DNA of 64,000 nucleotides, from positions 1-64,000 of the forward strand of contig NZ_WBVP01000011.1 of the NCBI RefSeq assembly GCF_008933155.1. Direction: 5' to 3'. The notes under the pieces are model-generated. The model saw only the letters and a program-made list of their open reading frames with translations, searched no databases and was not told the origin of the DNA. A program made the position numbers and the translations under genes. Each line of letters opens with the position of its first letter. The stretch's first letter is position 1. Positions 35,252-45,867 of this stretch are shown here, piece by piece. The DNA comes from Aliivibrio finisterrensis (GTDB taxonomy: Bacteria > Pseudomonadota > Gammaproteobacteria > Enterobacterales > Vibrionaceae).

Positions 35252-38116
35252 ATGTCTTTGCCATCCTCATTAGCGTCATTAGCAGAACGTCGTCAACAAG
35301 AGTTAACTCATCTTTCCCATATACAGCAGTGGCCTAATACATTACAGGGGCAGCTCTTGATAGCCTTAGGGTGCAGTGATTTCTTGCATGAGGCATTTCA
35401 GCAAGACGAAGTGTTATGCCAACGCTTCCCATCAATGTTTGAAGTGATTGATCGTAGTGAAGATTATCGTTCTCGATTACAAGAGTGTTTATCTCAATGT
35501 AATGACGAAAATGCCTTGATGCGGGAACTTCGCTATTTTAGACGACGTGAAATGGCCTATATCGCGTGGCGTGACTTCACGTTAGCTCATGAGAAAGAGG
35601 GCAATCATTGGTCTTTAGAAATCAGTTTATCTCATCTTTCTTTATTAGCTGAAGCTTTGATTGTCGAGTCATATCAATGGCTTTACAAGCAGGCGTGCAT
35701 TGATTGGGGAACACCAAGAAACGCACAAGGTGAGGCGCAACCTATGTTGATCATAGGGATGGGGAAGCTGGGTGGTGGAGAATTAAACTTCTCATCAGAT
35801 ATTGATTTGATTTTCACCTATCCTGAAAATGGAGAAACCGAAGGCGCTCGTCGAAGTATAGCGAATGCACAATTCTTTACTCGCTTAGGTCAGAAGATCA
35901 TTAAAGCATTAGATCAAACCACATTTGATGGCTTCTGTTATCGTGTTGACTTACGTTTGCGTCCATTTGGGGAAAGTGGGCCATTAGTCATGAGTTACGC
36001 AGCGTTAGAAGATTACTATCAAGAACAAGGCCGCGATTGGGAACGCTACGCGATGATAAAAGCGCGAGTGATGGGCAAAGAAACTTACAGCCATTATCAA
36101 GAACTTCGCCAAATGTTACGCCCATTTGTTTTCCGTCGTTACATTGATTTTGGCGCTATTCAAGCCTTACGTCGAATGAAGTCGATGATTACCACCGAAG
36201 TTCGTCGTCGTGGCTTGAATGATAATATTAAACTTGGTCCTGGTGGTATTCGAGAAGTTGAATTTATAGCTCAAGTCTTTCAATTAATCCGTGGTGGCAG
36301 AGAGCCTTCTTTACGTGGTCGCGGGTTATTAGAAACGTTAGAAGCAATTAAAGAACTAGGCCAATTATCAATCCAAGAAGTTGATAATTTAACCGTGGGT
36401 TATTGTTTCTTACGTCGTTTAGAAAACTTATTACAAGCAATTGGAGACAAGCAAACTCAGACATTGCCCATGGATGAGAGAGATCAATCCCGCTTGGCTT
36501 TTGCGATGGGAGTGGCTAATTGGGATGAGCTATATAGCGCGATAGAAAAGCACATGAGTAGTATACATTCTGTGTTTGAAAATTTGATTGGCCATGATGA
36601 AGAAGAACAAGAAAATAGCATTGATAAGTCGTATGTCGAATTATGGGACATGGCACATAACCCTGAAGTGCTTGAGAATATCTTACAAGAGTTGAATGCT
36701 GAACAAGCAGAGTCGCTCACTCGTCATATTATTGAGTTTAAAGGTGAACTTAAAAAGAAAACGCTAGGCCCAAGAGGGCGTGAAGCGATCATGCATTTAA
36801 TGCCCAAATTGTTCAGCATTGTGATTAGCCGAGAAGACGCAAGTGACACTTTGCCTCGATTAACGAAATTGATCCAAGCAATTGCCACAAGAACCACGTA
36901 CCTAGAATTGCTTGATGAGCACAATGGCGCATTACAACATTTAGTTCGTTTGTGTGCAGCAAGTCCAATGGTCGCTGAGCAATTGACTCGTTATCCGATA
37001 TTGTTGGATGAACTATTGGATATTAATCAACTCTATAACCCAATTGAGTTGAGCCAATATAAAATTGAATTGAATGAATTTCTTGCCCGCATTCCTGAAG
37101 ATGACATGGAACAGCAGATGGAGGCGTTACGTCAGTTTAAGCAGGTGTGTTTACTTAGAATTGCAGCCTCCGATATCGCGGGTGGTTTGTCATTAATGAA
37201 AGTCAGTGATCACTTAACCTACTTATCAGAAGCGATAGTTGAAGCGGTGGTTAATCAAGCCTGGTTACAAGTCACTGAAAAATTTGGCGAGCCAACGCAC
37301 CTTGAAGGGCGAGACAGTAAAGGCTTTGCGGTAATTGGTTACGGTAAAGTTGGCGGCTGGGAGCTTGGTTATAATTCTGATCTTGATATCGTTTTCATGC
37401 ATGATTGTGATGTGAATACCTATACTAATGGCAAAAAAGAGATTGATGGTCGTCAGTTTTATTTGCGATTAGCACAACGAATTATTCATATTTTCTCTGT
37501 GCGAACCCCTTCTGGAATTTTATATGAAGTCGATACACGTTTACGCCCATCAGGCGCATCGGGTTTATTGGTGAGCACCAGTGAAGCATTTGATGAATAC
37601 CAAAGAGAAGAGGCATGGACATGGGAACACCAAGCTCTGGTTCGTGCTCGTATGATTTATGGGGATATGACGTTGCAGTCTGCATTTAATGCAACGCGTC
37701 ATGATATTCTCTGCCTAGAGAGAGATGAACAAAAATTACAACAAGACGTTGTCGAGATGCGCGAGAAAATGCGAGATCATTTAGGCGGAAAGAAAGCAGG
37801 ACGCTTTATGTTGAAGCAAGATGCAGGTGGTATTACTGATATTGAGTTTTTAGCCCAATACTTAGTGTTAAATCACGCTAACCAAGCGCCAAAACTCACT
37901 CGATGGTCTGACAATGTTCGTATATTTGAAAGCTTTGCGGAGCAGGACGTCATGAGTGAGGAGTTATCTCAATCCTTAATTCATGCTTATTGCGTAATGA
38001 GAAACGAAATCCATCATCGCAATTTATTAGGTTTTGATGCCGATGTTGCCGATACAGGTTTTAATGAAGAGAGAAAAACAGTAGTAACTGCTTGGAATCA
38101 ATGGTTTGGTGAGTAA
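35252..38116 (+). CDS. glnE: Bifunctional glutamine synthetase adenylyltransferase/deadenylylase
   Basis: 954 aa (E. coli 946). It adenylylates and deadenylylates glutamine synthetase under PII control. Two nucleotidyltransferase domains are visible. The N-terminal (removal) core is [20 protein letters not shown] and the C-terminal (transfer) core is [20 protein letters not shown], each with the GG-x-EL-x(4)-D-x-D pattern. [13 protein letters not shown] and [13 protein letters not shown] occupy equivalent positions in each half. AAGGAA lies 4 nt before the ATG. Confidence 0.97.
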   Translation: MSLPSSLASLAERRQQELTHLSHIQQWPNTLQGQLLIALGCSDFLHEAFQQDEVLCQRFPSMFEVIDRSEDYRSRLQECLSQCNDENALMRELRYFRRREMAYIAWRDFTLAHEKEGNHWSLEISLSHLSLLAEALIVESYQWLYKQACIDWGTPRNAQGEAQPMLIIGMGKLGGGELNFSSDIDLIFTYPENGETEGARRSIANAQFFTRLGQKIIKALDQTTFDGFCYRVDLRLRPFGESGPLVMSYAALEDYYQEQGRDWERYAMIKARVMGKETYSHYQELRQMLRPFVFRRYIDFGAIQALRRMKSMITTEVRRRGLNDNIKLGPGGIREVEFIAQVFQLIRGGREPSLRGRGLLETLEAIKELGQLSIQEVDNLTVGYCFLRRLENLLQAIGDKQTQTLPMDERDQSRLAFAMGVANWDELYSAIEKHMSSIHSVFENLIGHDEEEQENSIDKSYVELWDMAHNPEVLENILQELNAEQAESLTRHIIEFKGELKKKTLGPRGREAIMHLMPKLFSIVISREDASDTLPRLTKLIQAIATRTTYLELLDEHNGALQHLVRLCAASPMVAEQLTRYPILLDELLDINQLYNPIELSQYKIELNEFLARIPEDDMEQQMEALRQFKQVCLLRIAASDIAGGLSLMKVSDHLTYLSEAIVEAVVNQAWLQVTEKFGEPTHLEGRDSKGFAVIGYGKVGGWELGYNSDLDIVFMHDCDVNTYTNGKKEIDGRQFYLRLAQRIIHIFSVRTPSGILYEVDTRLRPSGASGLLVSTSEAFDEYQREEAWTWEHQALVRARMIYGDMTLQSAFNATRHDILCLERDEQKLQQDVVEMREKMRDHLGGKKAGRFMLKQDAGGITDIEFLAQYLVLNHANQAPKLTRWSDNVRIFESFAEQDVMSEELSQSLIHAYCVMRNEIHHRNLLGFDADVADTGFNEERKTVVTAWNQWFGE

Positions 38117-38255
38117 GTTTTACTAAACCTAGAGTTTACTCTTTCTAAGTTGGCGCAGAACTTGCGTAAATGCTACCATTTATAGCAGATAATTTTGATA
38201 GATAGCACAAACCAATAATGGTAGATGATTTGCTGTTTATTACCCGGAGAAAAGA

Positions 38256-39686
38256 ATGAAACCGACACTTCCTAATTACGAACAATCCGGTGTGTTGATT
38301 GTTGGTGATGTAATGCTTGACCGCTATTGGGGTGGTCCAACGAATCGTATTTCACCAGAAGCACCAGTGCCTGTGGTTAAAGTAAATAATATTGAAGAGC
38401 GTCCTGGCGGTGCAGCAAACGTTGCGATGAATATTGCTGCGTTAGGCGGTAATGCTCATCTTGTTGGTCTTGTTGGGGATGATGAACCAGCAAAAGCATT
38501 AACAGCGACATTAGCGTCATTAAAAGTGCATTGTGATTTTGTTTCTCTTCCTGAGTTTCCAACGATTACCAAACTACGAGTGATGAGCCGTGGTCAACAG
38601 CTTATCCGTTTGGATTTCGAAGAAAGCTTCCATGATGTTCCTGCTGAGCCTTTAATCAGCCGTATGCAAGCTGCGTTATCAAAAGTAAAAGCGGTTGTAT
38701 TATCTGATTATGCAAAAGGGGCATTAGAGCACGTTCAATTAATGATCCAAGAAGCACGCAAAGTCAATGTTCCTGTATTTATCGACCCTAAAGGCGCCGA
38801 TTTTGAACGTTACCGCGGTGCAACATTATTAACCCCAAACATGCTTGAATTTGAAACGGTTGTTGGCAAAGTAAAAGACGAAGACGATTTGGTTGCCAAA
38901 GGCCAACAGATTATCGAAGAGTTTGATTTTGAAGCGTTATTAGTAACACGTAGTGAGCACGGTATGACATTACTTCGTCGTAATATGGAGCCATTACATT
39001 TGCCTACTCAAGCTCGCGAAGTGTTTGATGTAACGGGCGCTGGCGATACGGTTATTTCTGTTTTAGCAGCATCAGTATCAACAGGCAAACCACTTGATGA
39101 AGCGTGTGCATTAGCGAATGCAGCAGCAGGTGTAGTTGTTGGTAAACTGGGTACATCGACGCTATCAACCATTGAACTGGCAGAAGCGATTCACGGCAGC
39201 CAAGATTCTGGTTTTGGAATTATCAGTGAAGATGCTTTGGTTAATGCGGTAAAACAAGCTCGTGATCGTGGTGAAAGAGTAGTCATGACCAATGGTTGTT
39301 TTGATATTTTACATGCAGGTCATGTTTCTTATCTAAACCACGCAGCAGAATTAGGCGATCGTCTTATTGTAGCGGTTAACACTAACGAATCAGTACAGCG
39401 CTTGAAGGGCCCAGGTCGTCCTATTAACCCAACAGATCGTCGTATGGCGGTATTGGCAGGGCTAGGTGCGGTTGATTGGGTTGTTCCTTTCTCTGAAGAT
39501 ACACCTCAGCGTCTTATTTCTGAAGTATTGCCAACGTTACTTGTAAAAGGTGGTGACTACACAATCGAAGATATTGCTGGTGGTGCAGAAGTGATTGCTG
39601 CTGGCGGTGAAGTGAAAGTCTTAAACTTTGAAGATGGTTGTTCAACAACAGGCATCATTGAAGCAATTAAAGGTGGTCGCGGTTAA
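38256..39686 (+). CDS. hldE: Bifunctional heptose-7-phosphate kinase / heptose-1-phosphate adenylyltransferase
   Basis: 476 aa; makes ADP-heptose for the lipopolysaccharide inner core. The N-terminal ribokinase-fold kinase includes [20 protein letters not shown] and [15 protein letters not shown]. The C-terminal nucleotidyltransferase starts near 340 with [17 protein letters not shown] (the HxGH motif). The fused form is that of E. coli HldE (477 aa). GGAG precedes the ATG by 7 nt. In E. coli it also follows glnE. Confidence 0.97.
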   Translation: MKPTLPNYEQSGVLIVGDVMLDRYWGGPTNRISPEAPVPVVKVNNIEERPGGAANVAMNIAALGGNAHLVGLVGDDEPAKALTATLASLKVHCDFVSLPEFPTITKLRVMSRGQQLIRLDFEESFHDVPAEPLISRMQAALSKVKAVVLSDYAKGALEHVQLMIQEARKVNVPVFIDPKGADFERYRGATLLTPNMLEFETVVGKVKDEDDLVAKGQQIIEEFDFEALLVTRSEHGMTLLRRNMEPLHLPTQAREVFDVTGAGDTVISVLAASVSTGKPLDEACALANAAAGVVVGKLGTSTLSTIELAEAIHGSQDSGFGIISEDALVNAVKQARDRGERVVMTNGCFDILHAGHVSYLNHAAELGDRLIVAVNTNESVQRLKGPGRPINPTDRRMAVLAGLGAVDWVVPFSEDTPQRLISEVLPTLLVKGGDYTIEDIAGGAEVIAAGGEVKVLNFEDGCSTTGIIEAIKGGRG

Positions 39687-39708
39687 TATCATCCGTAATG
39701 CATAAAAG

Positions 39709-39739
39709 AAAAGCTACATTATAGTAATGTAGCTTTTTT
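39709..39739 (+). terminator. Terminator of hldE, shared with tolC
   Basis: AAAGCTACATTA and TAATGTAGCTTT pair perfectly around a 2-3 nt loop and run into TTTTTT. It lies between the convergent hldE and tolC genes. Confidence 0.9.
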
Positions 39740-39782
39740 GTTTGGGCTATACCCATCATAAAAATATACGATGGGTATTGGC

Positions 39783-41111
39783 TTATTTAGCTTGCGTGGT
39801 TTTGTTTGCTTTTAAACCTGCGTTGATATCCATGATATCTTGCTCGCTTAATGTACCAACCGCTTGTTTTAGCTGAAGGACACTTAAGATGTAGTCGTAA
39901 CGAGCGTTTGCTAGGTTACGGTTAGCATCATACAAACGACGCGTTGAATCTAATACATCAACAATCGTACGTGTACCAACATCAAAACCGGCTTCTGTTG
40001 CTTCTAATGCTGATTTTGCCGAGATTACCGTTTGCTCGTACGCTTTTAATGCCCCAATTGACGCATTGATATTGTTGTTAAATGCACGAACATTTTTCGT
40101 CACATCACGGTAAGTTGCTTCTAATTCTTGGCTTGCCGCAACGTATTGAAACTTAGCTTGGCTCGTTAATGAACTCGTGTTACCACCAGTATAAATAGGA
40201 ACAACTAAATTAATACCTGCTTTTAAATCATTATAATCATAATCAGTTCGTTGAGGAGAGTGTGTTCCTGAAATATCCGTGTAGCCATACGACGCATCAA
40301 AAGTCAGTGACGGCATATGGCCTGAGCTTGCTAGAGAGATATTATCTTTTGCAATATCAGCGCTGATACGAGCAGCCAGTAGAGTTAAGTTTTTTTGTTG
40401 TGCTTCATCAATTAAGCTGTCAGAGCTTTGTGTTGAAGGGCTAGCAGAGAAGCGCTCTGTATTTAACACGCTTAACTTGGTATGACCCTTTCCAGTAATA
40501 ACACGAAGATCTTCGTAGCTATTAACTAGTTGGTTTTCTGTTAATACTTCATTTGCTAATACGCTATCGTATTGTGCTTGTGCATCATGAACATCGGTAA
40601 TTGCAGATAAACCCACATCAAACCGTTGTTTCGTTTGCTCAAGTTGGCGACCAACCGCTGCTTTTTCTGCACGTACAAATTCAAGGTTATCATTAGCACG
40701 TAACACATCAAAATACGCTTGAGCAACACGTAAAATTACGCCTTGTTGCTCCGCAGCATACGCAGAATCAGCTTGGCGAGCGCTTTTCTCTGAGATATCT
40801 AAGCTTACCCAGCTAGAACGTTGGTATAGTTCTTGGGATAGTGAAATGCCTGCGTTTAATACATTTTGCTCATTAGGATCGTAATTACTACGGGTCATAT
40901 TGTAACCCGCAGTTAAATTAACTTGTGGCAATAATGAACTTTGAGATGAATTTACTGCTTCAAAAGCAGCATCTTTAGTTGCAGCAGCTCTTAGAAGTTG
41001 AGGATCATTTTCTTTAGCTTGATTGTATACTTGCGCAAGGTCATCGGCAGCAGCTAAAGAGCTGAAACTACCTAATGCCATTCCAATTAAGAGTGGAAGC
41101 AGTTTTCTCAT
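39783..41111 (-). CDS. tolC: Outer-membrane efflux channel TolC
   Basis: 442 aa with signal peptide MRKLLPLLIGMALGSFSSLA. It is a trimeric outer-membrane and periplasmic tunnel used by drug efflux pumps and type I secretion. Two outer-membrane-efflux repeats are visible, one starting near DLAQVYNQAKENDPQL and one near LIDEAQQKNLTLLAARI. GTRTIVDVLDSTRRLYDANR is the conserved second-helix block. It is divergent from nudF, as in E. coli. Confidence 0.95.
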   Translation of the reverse strand: MRKLLPLLIGMALGSFSSLAAADDLAQVYNQAKENDPQLLRAAATKDAAFEAVNSSQSSLLPQVNLTAGYNMTRSNYDPNEQNVLNAGISLSQELYQRSSWVSLDISEKSARQADSAYAAEQQGVILRVAQAYFDVLRANDNLEFVRAEKAAVGRQLEQTKQRFDVGLSAITDVHDAQAQYDSVLANEVLTENQLVNSYEDLRVITGKGHTKLSVLNTERFSASPSTQSSDSLIDEAQQKNLTLLAARISADIAKDNISLASSGHMPSLTFDASYGYTDISGTHSPQRTDYDYNDLKAGINLVVPIYTGGNTSSLTSQAKFQYVAASQELEATYRDVTKNVRAFNNNINASIGALKAYEQTVISAKSALEATEAGFDVGTRTIVDVLDSTRRLYDANRNLANARYDYILSVLQLKQAVGTLSEQDIMDINAGLKANKTTQAK

Positions 41112-41343
41112 GGTGGTTTGTCCTGCAAAAATTGTTTTATATAATATAGTACATAGAGTGTACCTTAACTCTCAGTACTCTGGCTGTAAAGATTACGTTT
41201 TTTTACGTTTTATCGACTTTTGGTATCTTAATAATGTGGAAAGCATCTAAAAAAAATGTAAGCATTATCAAAAAAGTTGAGTTAAAAAATTGTTGCCGTC
41301 CTCGATGAGTGATAAAACTGAGCCACAAAATGCGGAGAGCAAA

Positions 41344-41979
41344 ATGAATTCATCATCAAAAATACAATTAGAAAGCCAATTTAGTTCAGGTGATGTTGAT
41401 ATTTTGTCGAAAGCATCGCTCTATAATGGCTTTTTCAAAATGACAAAAGTGAGCTTTCGCCATCAACTATTTCAAGGTGGTTGGAGTGAGGTAATCGAAA
41501 GAGAGTTGTTTGAGCGCGGGCATGCTGTGGCGTTACTGCCTTATGATCCGGTAAGCGATAGTGTCGTGTTAATAGAGCAAATTCGAGTTGGTGCACTAGA
41601 GTCTGATTCTCCTTGGCAGTATGAGATCGTTGCCGGAATGATAGATAAAGATCAAACCGCAGCGCAGGTTGCCATTCGAGAAGCCAATGAAGAAGCTGGC
41701 ATTGAGGTTTCTCATTTAGAGAAAATCTCTCATTTTTACCCCTCTTCTGGCGGTTGCACAGAGCAGATAGATGTGTTTGTCGGCTGTGTTGATGCCTCTA
41801 AAGCGGTTGGTATTCATGGCTTAGAAGAAGAAAATGAAGACATTCGGGTTCATGTTGTGACCCGAGAAGAAGCTTACACATTAGTGACTCGTGGCATAAT
41901 TGAGAATGCTGCCTCAATTATTGCGCTTCAGTGGTTAGAATTAAATGTTTCGCGCTTACAATCACAGTGGAATGCGTAA
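41344..41979 (+). CDS. nudF: ADP-ribose pyrophosphatase (Nudix)
   Basis: 211 aa (E. coli 209); hydrolyses ADP-ribose to AMP and ribose-5-phosphate. The Nudix box is GMIDKDQTAAQVAIREANEE, ending AGIE. The Glu expected six residues after the first Gly is Gln, while the metal-binding REANEE core is intact. RHQLFQGGWSE and HGLEEENEDIRVHV are family blocks. The ATG at 41344 is chosen because GGAGA lies 5 nt upstream and the length fits; the frame also opens earlier (TTG 41290, ATG 41305) without a ribosome binding site. It starts the nudF-yqiB-cpdA-yqiA-parE order also found in E. coli. Confidence 0.94.
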   Translation: MNSSSKIQLESQFSSGDVDILSKASLYNGFFKMTKVSFRHQLFQGGWSEVIERELFERGHAVALLPYDPVSDSVVLIEQIRVGALESDSPWQYEIVAGMIDKDQTAAQVAIREANEEAGIEVSHLEKISHFYPSSGGCTEQIDVFVGCVDASKAVGIHGLEEENEDIRVHVVTREEAYTLVTRGIIENAASIIALQWLELNVSRLQSQWNA

Positions 41980-41983
41980 TAAC

Positions 41984-42415
41984 ATGCGCAAATACCATGT
42001 AGATTTAGCAAGCTTGATGAGAGTATATGAAACTAATTACGCTAAATTGGTGTCACTTTTACCAAAGAATGAAAAAATAGGTGCACTAACTTGCTATCAA
42101 GTTTGTCAGCAACAGTATCAGATTAAGGTACTGGAGGTGACGGTATATACAACATTAGTTGAAGTTTATCAAATAGATGAGAAACCAACATACCCACTTC
42201 CGAAGTTAACAGTAAGGCTTTATCATGATGCGAGAGTTGCAGAGGTGTGTGCGAGCCAGCAACTTGCCTACATTAAAGCGAAATATGATTACCCAAATGG
42301 GAAGATGCTTCAAAAAGATGAAAAGCATCAATTAAACCAGTTTTTAAGTGACTGGCTAACGTTTTGTTTGAAAAATGGGATAAGCCAAGAACCCATTTTT
42401 TTAGAAAAGAATTAA
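41984..42415 (+). CDS. yqiB: DUF1249 family protein (YqiB)
   Basis: 143 aa, aligned end to end with E. coli YqiB (140 aa): MRKYHVDLASLMRVYETNY, TVRLYHDARVAEVCASQQLA and YPNGKMLQKDEKHQLNQFL are all conserved blocks. The biochemical role is unknown; the family is tied by gene order to nudF and cpdA. Start 41984 matches the E. coli N-terminus and lies 4 bp after nudF; an in-frame ATG at 41972 overlaps nudF and is possible. Confidence 0.9.
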   Translation: MRKYHVDLASLMRVYETNYAKLVSLLPKNEKIGALTCYQVCQQQYQIKVLEVTVYTTLVEVYQIDEKPTYPLPKLTVRLYHDARVAEVCASQQLAYIKAKYDYPNGKMLQKDEKHQLNQFLSDWLTFCLKNGISQEPIFLEKN

Positions 42416-42430
42416 AAGGTTGTAGCTATT

Positions 42431-43255
42431 TTGCTCTCGGAAACATTACTAAATAACGAAAACGGCCCAGTTCGGTTGTTACAGATAACAGATACGCATT
42501 TGTTTGCGCCTGAAGATGGGGCGCTTCTTGGTGTACCTACATTAAAAAGTTTTCAAACTGTTGTTGAACAGGTACAGCAACGCACGCCAAATTTTGATGC
42601 GATTATCGCAACGGGTGACATCTCTCAAGATCATACTGTGCAGTCATATCAACATTTTGTTGATGGAATTAAGCCATTAGTAAAGCCATGTTATTGGTTA
42701 CCAGGTAATCATGATTATAAACCTAGTATGGGTGGAGTTCTGCCCTCCTCGCAAATCCAAGCTTGTGAGCATTTATTTATAGGTCAGCACTGGCAACTAA
42801 TTATTCTGGATAGCCAAGTGGTAGGAGTGCCTCATGGGGCATTATCAAAAGAGCAACTAGCTTTACTTGATAGCGTGCTATCCCAAAATCCAGACCGTCA
42901 TTCCTTAGTGCTATTGCATCATCACCCACTGCCTGCGGGTAGCGCATGGCTTGATCAGCATCAGTTAAAAGACAATGATGAATTTTGGAGTGTCGTTGGT
43001 CAGCATGACAATGTCAGTGGCATTGTATGTGGCCATATTCACCAAGAACTTGACTGTATTGTTAATGGTGCCCGTTTACTTGCCACGCCTTCAACCTGTA
43101 TACAATTTCTTCCAGATTCTGATGATTTTGCCTTAGACTCACAAGCACCAGGCTGGAGAACGTTGGATTTACTGCCTGATGGAAGAATTGAGACGCAAGT
43201 ACACCGTTTAGAGAATTGTAATTTTTCTGCTGACAGTGATGCTGGAGGCTATTAA
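42431..43255 (+). CDS. cpdA: 3',5'-cyclic-AMP phosphodiesterase
   Basis: 274-aa calcineurin-like metallophosphoesterase that lowers cAMP. The metal ligands are visible in order: LLQITDTHLFAP (D-x-H), ATGDISQD (GD), WLPGNHDYKPS (GNHD), LHHHPLPAGS and CGHIHQEL (GHxH). The start is a TTG at 42431; no ATG or GTG lies between it and the first motif. The ribosome binding site is weak (AAGGT about 11 nt upstream). The stop abuts the GTG of yqiA with no gap. Confidence 0.95.
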   Translation: MLSETLLNNENGPVRLLQITDTHLFAPEDGALLGVPTLKSFQTVVEQVQQRTPNFDAIIATGDISQDHTVQSYQHFVDGIKPLVKPCYWLPGNHDYKPSMGGVLPSSQIQACEHLFIGQHWQLIILDSQVVGVPHGALSKEQLALLDSVLSQNPDRHSLVLLHHHPLPAGSAWLDQHQLKDNDEFWSVVGQHDNVSGIVCGHIHQELDCIVNGARLLATPSTCIQFLPDSDDFALDSQAPGWRTLDLLPDGRIETQVHRLENCNFSADSDAGGY

Positions 43256-43840
43256 GTGAAAAAACCAAGTTTACTCTTATATATTCATGGGTTTAACAGC
43301 TCACCGTTATCCCATAAAGCGCAAGTCATGACTCGTTATTGTGAAGCGCAACGTCCAGACATTAAGGTGATAACACCTCGATTGCCTTCTTATCCAAAAG
43401 AAGCCGCTCAGTATTTAACTCAATTGGTCGAAAAGTACCAAACTGACTACCAAATAGGCTTAGTCGGCAGTTCGCTAGGCGGATATTTATCAACATGGTT
43501 AAACCATCGCTATGGATGTAAAGCGGTGTTAGTTAATCCAGCCGTGAAGCCTTATGAGTTGCTTGAGGATTATTTAGGAACTCAAGTGAACCCGTATACA
43601 CAAGAAGAGTACTTCCTTGAAGAAAAACACATGAAAGAACTCTTTTCATTGCGTGTTGATTTGATTGATACCCCGAACTCTTTGTGGTTATTACAGCAAG
43701 AAGGCGATGAAGTGCTTGATTATCGACAAGCGGTAGACAAATATTCAGCCTGCAAACAAACCATAGAAAAAGAGGGTGACCACAGTTTTGTTGATTTTGA
43801 GCGTTACCCCGAACAAATTATTCAATTTCTAAATTTATAG
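43256..43840 (+). CDS. yqiA: YqiA family esterase (alpha/beta hydrolase)
   Basis: 194 aa, alpha/beta-hydrolase fold. LLLYIHGFNSSPLSHKAQ is the oxyanion strand, GLVGSSLGGYLSTWL the nucleophile elbow (GSSLGG, Ser as nucleophile), and EKEGDHSFVDFERY supplies the catalytic His. E. coli YqiA shows esterase activity on acyl-CoA substrates. The GTG start directly follows the cpdA stop, so translation is probably coupled. parE starts 143 bp downstream. Confidence 0.93.
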   Translation: MKKPSLLLYIHGFNSSPLSHKAQVMTRYCEAQRPDIKVITPRLPSYPKEAAQYLTQLVEKYQTDYQIGLVGSSLGGYLSTWLNHRYGCKAVLVNPAVKPYELLEDYLGTQVNPYTQEEYFLEEKHMKELFSLRVDLIDTPNSLWLLQQEGDEVLDYRQAVDKYSACKQTIEKEGDHSFVDFERYPEQIIQFLNL

Positions 43841-43983
43841 TTACGCTTTCTCTACGCTAGAGACACAGTATCTATACAATCTTTAATACAAAGCCACATA
43901 TTTAGAGTGGAATAGGGTCGTTTACTTGACTTTCCTCCTTCCCTTTCAGACTATGTGACAAATTTTAAGAAGCCTTCCGAGAT

Positions 43984-45864
43984 ATGACTGAACAATATAA
44001 TGCAGGAGCCATTGAGGTTCTAAATGGCCTTGAGCCCGTTCGTCGCCGTCCTGGTATGTATACCGACACCACTCGCCCAAACCATTTAGGGCAAGAAGTT
44101 ATAGATAACAGTGTTGATGAAGCGTTAGCCGGACATGCGAAAAAAGTTGAAGTAATTTTACACGCCGATCAATCTTTAGAAGTGATTGATGATGGACGTG
44201 GTATGCCTGTTGATATCCATCCGGTAGAGAAAGTATCAGGTGTTGAACTGATCCTTTGTAAGTTACATGCTGGTGGTAAATTCTCAGGTAAAAACTACGA
44301 ATTCTCAGGTGGTTTGCACGGGGTTGGCATCTCGGTAGTAAATGCCTTATCAAAGCGTGTAGAAGTTACTGTCCGTCGTGATGGTCAAATATATGAAATT
44401 GCGTTTGAACATGGCGATAAGGTTTCTGATTTAACGGTTGTAGGTACTTGTGGCCGTCGTAATCGTGGTACTAGTGTACATTTCTGGCCTGATACAAGCT
44501 ATTTTGATTCACCGAAGTTCTCAGTGACTCGTCTTATTAATAATCTAAAAGCTAAAGCAGTACTATGCCCCGGTTTAGAGATTGTTTTTAAAGACAAAGT
44601 AAACGATAAAGAACATAGATGGTGTTATGAAGATGGCCTTAAAGATTATCTATTAGAGGGCGTTAGTGGTTATACATTATTACCTGAAGACCCATTTACG
44701 GGCGCATTCTTAGGTAAAGGTGAAGCTGCAGATTGGGCCGTAACTTGGTTGCCTGAAGGCGGAGAACTTGTTTCTGAAAGCTATGTAAACCTTATCCCTA
44801 CGGCTCAAGGTGGTACGCACGTAAATGGTATGCGCCAAGGTCTTTTAGATGCAATGCGTGAATTCTGTGAGTTCCGTAATTTATTACCACGTGGTGTGAA
44901 ATTAACTGCGGATGATATTTGGGATCGCTGTGCTTACGTTTTGTCGGTTAAAATGCAAGATCCTCAGTTTGCAGGCCAGACCAAAGAGCGTTTATCTTCA
45001 CGTCAATGTGCTGCATTTGTTTCTGGTGTTGTAAAAGATGCCTTTAGTTTATGGTTGAACGAAAAACCACAAATTGCAGAACTGATTGCTGAAGCCTGTA
45101 TTGCCAATGCACACCGCCGTATGCGAGCAGCTAAGAAAGTTGTTCGTAAGAAGATTGCATCAGGTCCTACATTGCCAGGTAAATTGACAGACTGTTCAAT
45201 TCAAGATTTAGCTCGTACCGAACTTTTCTTAGTGGAAGGGGACTCGGCGGGTGGTTCTGCAAAACAAGCGCGTGATCGTGAATTCCAAGCGGTAATGCCA
45301 CTGCGTGGTAAAATTCTAAACACATGGGAAGTATCCGCTGATCAAGTATTGGCCTCTCAAGAAGTTCACAATATTTCTGTGGCGTTAGGCATTGACCCTG
45401 ACTCAGATGATTTATCGGGCTTACGTTACGGTAAAGTATGTATCCTTGCCGATGCCGATTCAGATGGTCTGCACATTGCGACTCTTCTATGTGCGCTATA
45501 TCTAAAACACTTCTCTTCTCTGGTTCGTGCTGGACATGTTTATGTGGCAATGCCACCGCTGTATCGTATTGACTGTGGTAAAGAAGTTTTTTATGCCCTT
45601 GATGAAGCAGAAAAAGAAGGCGTGTTAGATCGTTTAAGTAACAAGCGTGCAAAAATTAACGTGCAACGATTTAAAGGATTGGGTGAGATGAACCCACTTC
45701 AACTTCGTGAAACAACCATGGATCCAAACACTCGTCGCTTGGTGCAATTAACCATTGATGATGATGAAAAGACCAATGAAATGATGGATATGCTTTTAGG
45801 TAAAAAACGTGCAGACGATCGTCGTGCTTGGTTGCAATCTAATGGCGATCAGGCAGAGGTATAA
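43984..45864 (+). CDS. parE: DNA topoisomerase IV subunit B
   Basis: 626 aa (E. coli 630). The GHKL ATPase domain has EVIDNSVDEALAGHA, IDDGRGMPVDIHP and FSGGLHGVGISVVNALS; the transducer domain follows. The TOPRIM domain has FLVEGDSAGGSAKQARDREF and ADADSDGLHIATLL with the metal-binding acidic residues (D-x-D). With ParC it decatenates sister chromosomes and is a quinolone/coumarin target. It is 3 bp from parC, so the subunits are co-expressed. Confidence 0.98.
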   Translation: MTEQYNAGAIEVLNGLEPVRRRPGMYTDTTRPNHLGQEVIDNSVDEALAGHAKKVEVILHADQSLEVIDDGRGMPVDIHPVEKVSGVELILCKLHAGGKFSGKNYEFSGGLHGVGISVVNALSKRVEVTVRRDGQIYEIAFEHGDKVSDLTVVGTCGRRNRGTSVHFWPDTSYFDSPKFSVTRLINNLKAKAVLCPGLEIVFKDKVNDKEHRWCYEDGLKDYLLEGVSGYTLLPEDPFTGAFLGKGEAADWAVTWLPEGGELVSESYVNLIPTAQGGTHVNGMRQGLLDAMREFCEFRNLLPRGVKLTADDIWDRCAYVLSVKMQDPQFAGQTKERLSSRQCAAFVSGVVKDAFSLWLNEKPQIAELIAEACIANAHRRMRAAKKVVRKKIASGPTLPGKLTDCSIQDLARTELFLVEGDSAGGSAKQARDREFQAVMPLRGKILNTWEVSADQVLASQEVHNISVALGIDPDSDDLSGLRYGKVCILADADSDGLHIATLLCALYLKHFSSLVRAGHVYVAMPPLYRIDCGKEVFYALDEAEKEGVLDRLSNKRAKINVQRFKGLGEMNPLQLRETTMDPNTRRLVQLTIDDDEKTNEMMDMLLGKKRADDRRAWLQSNGDQAEV

Positions 45865-45867
45865 GAT

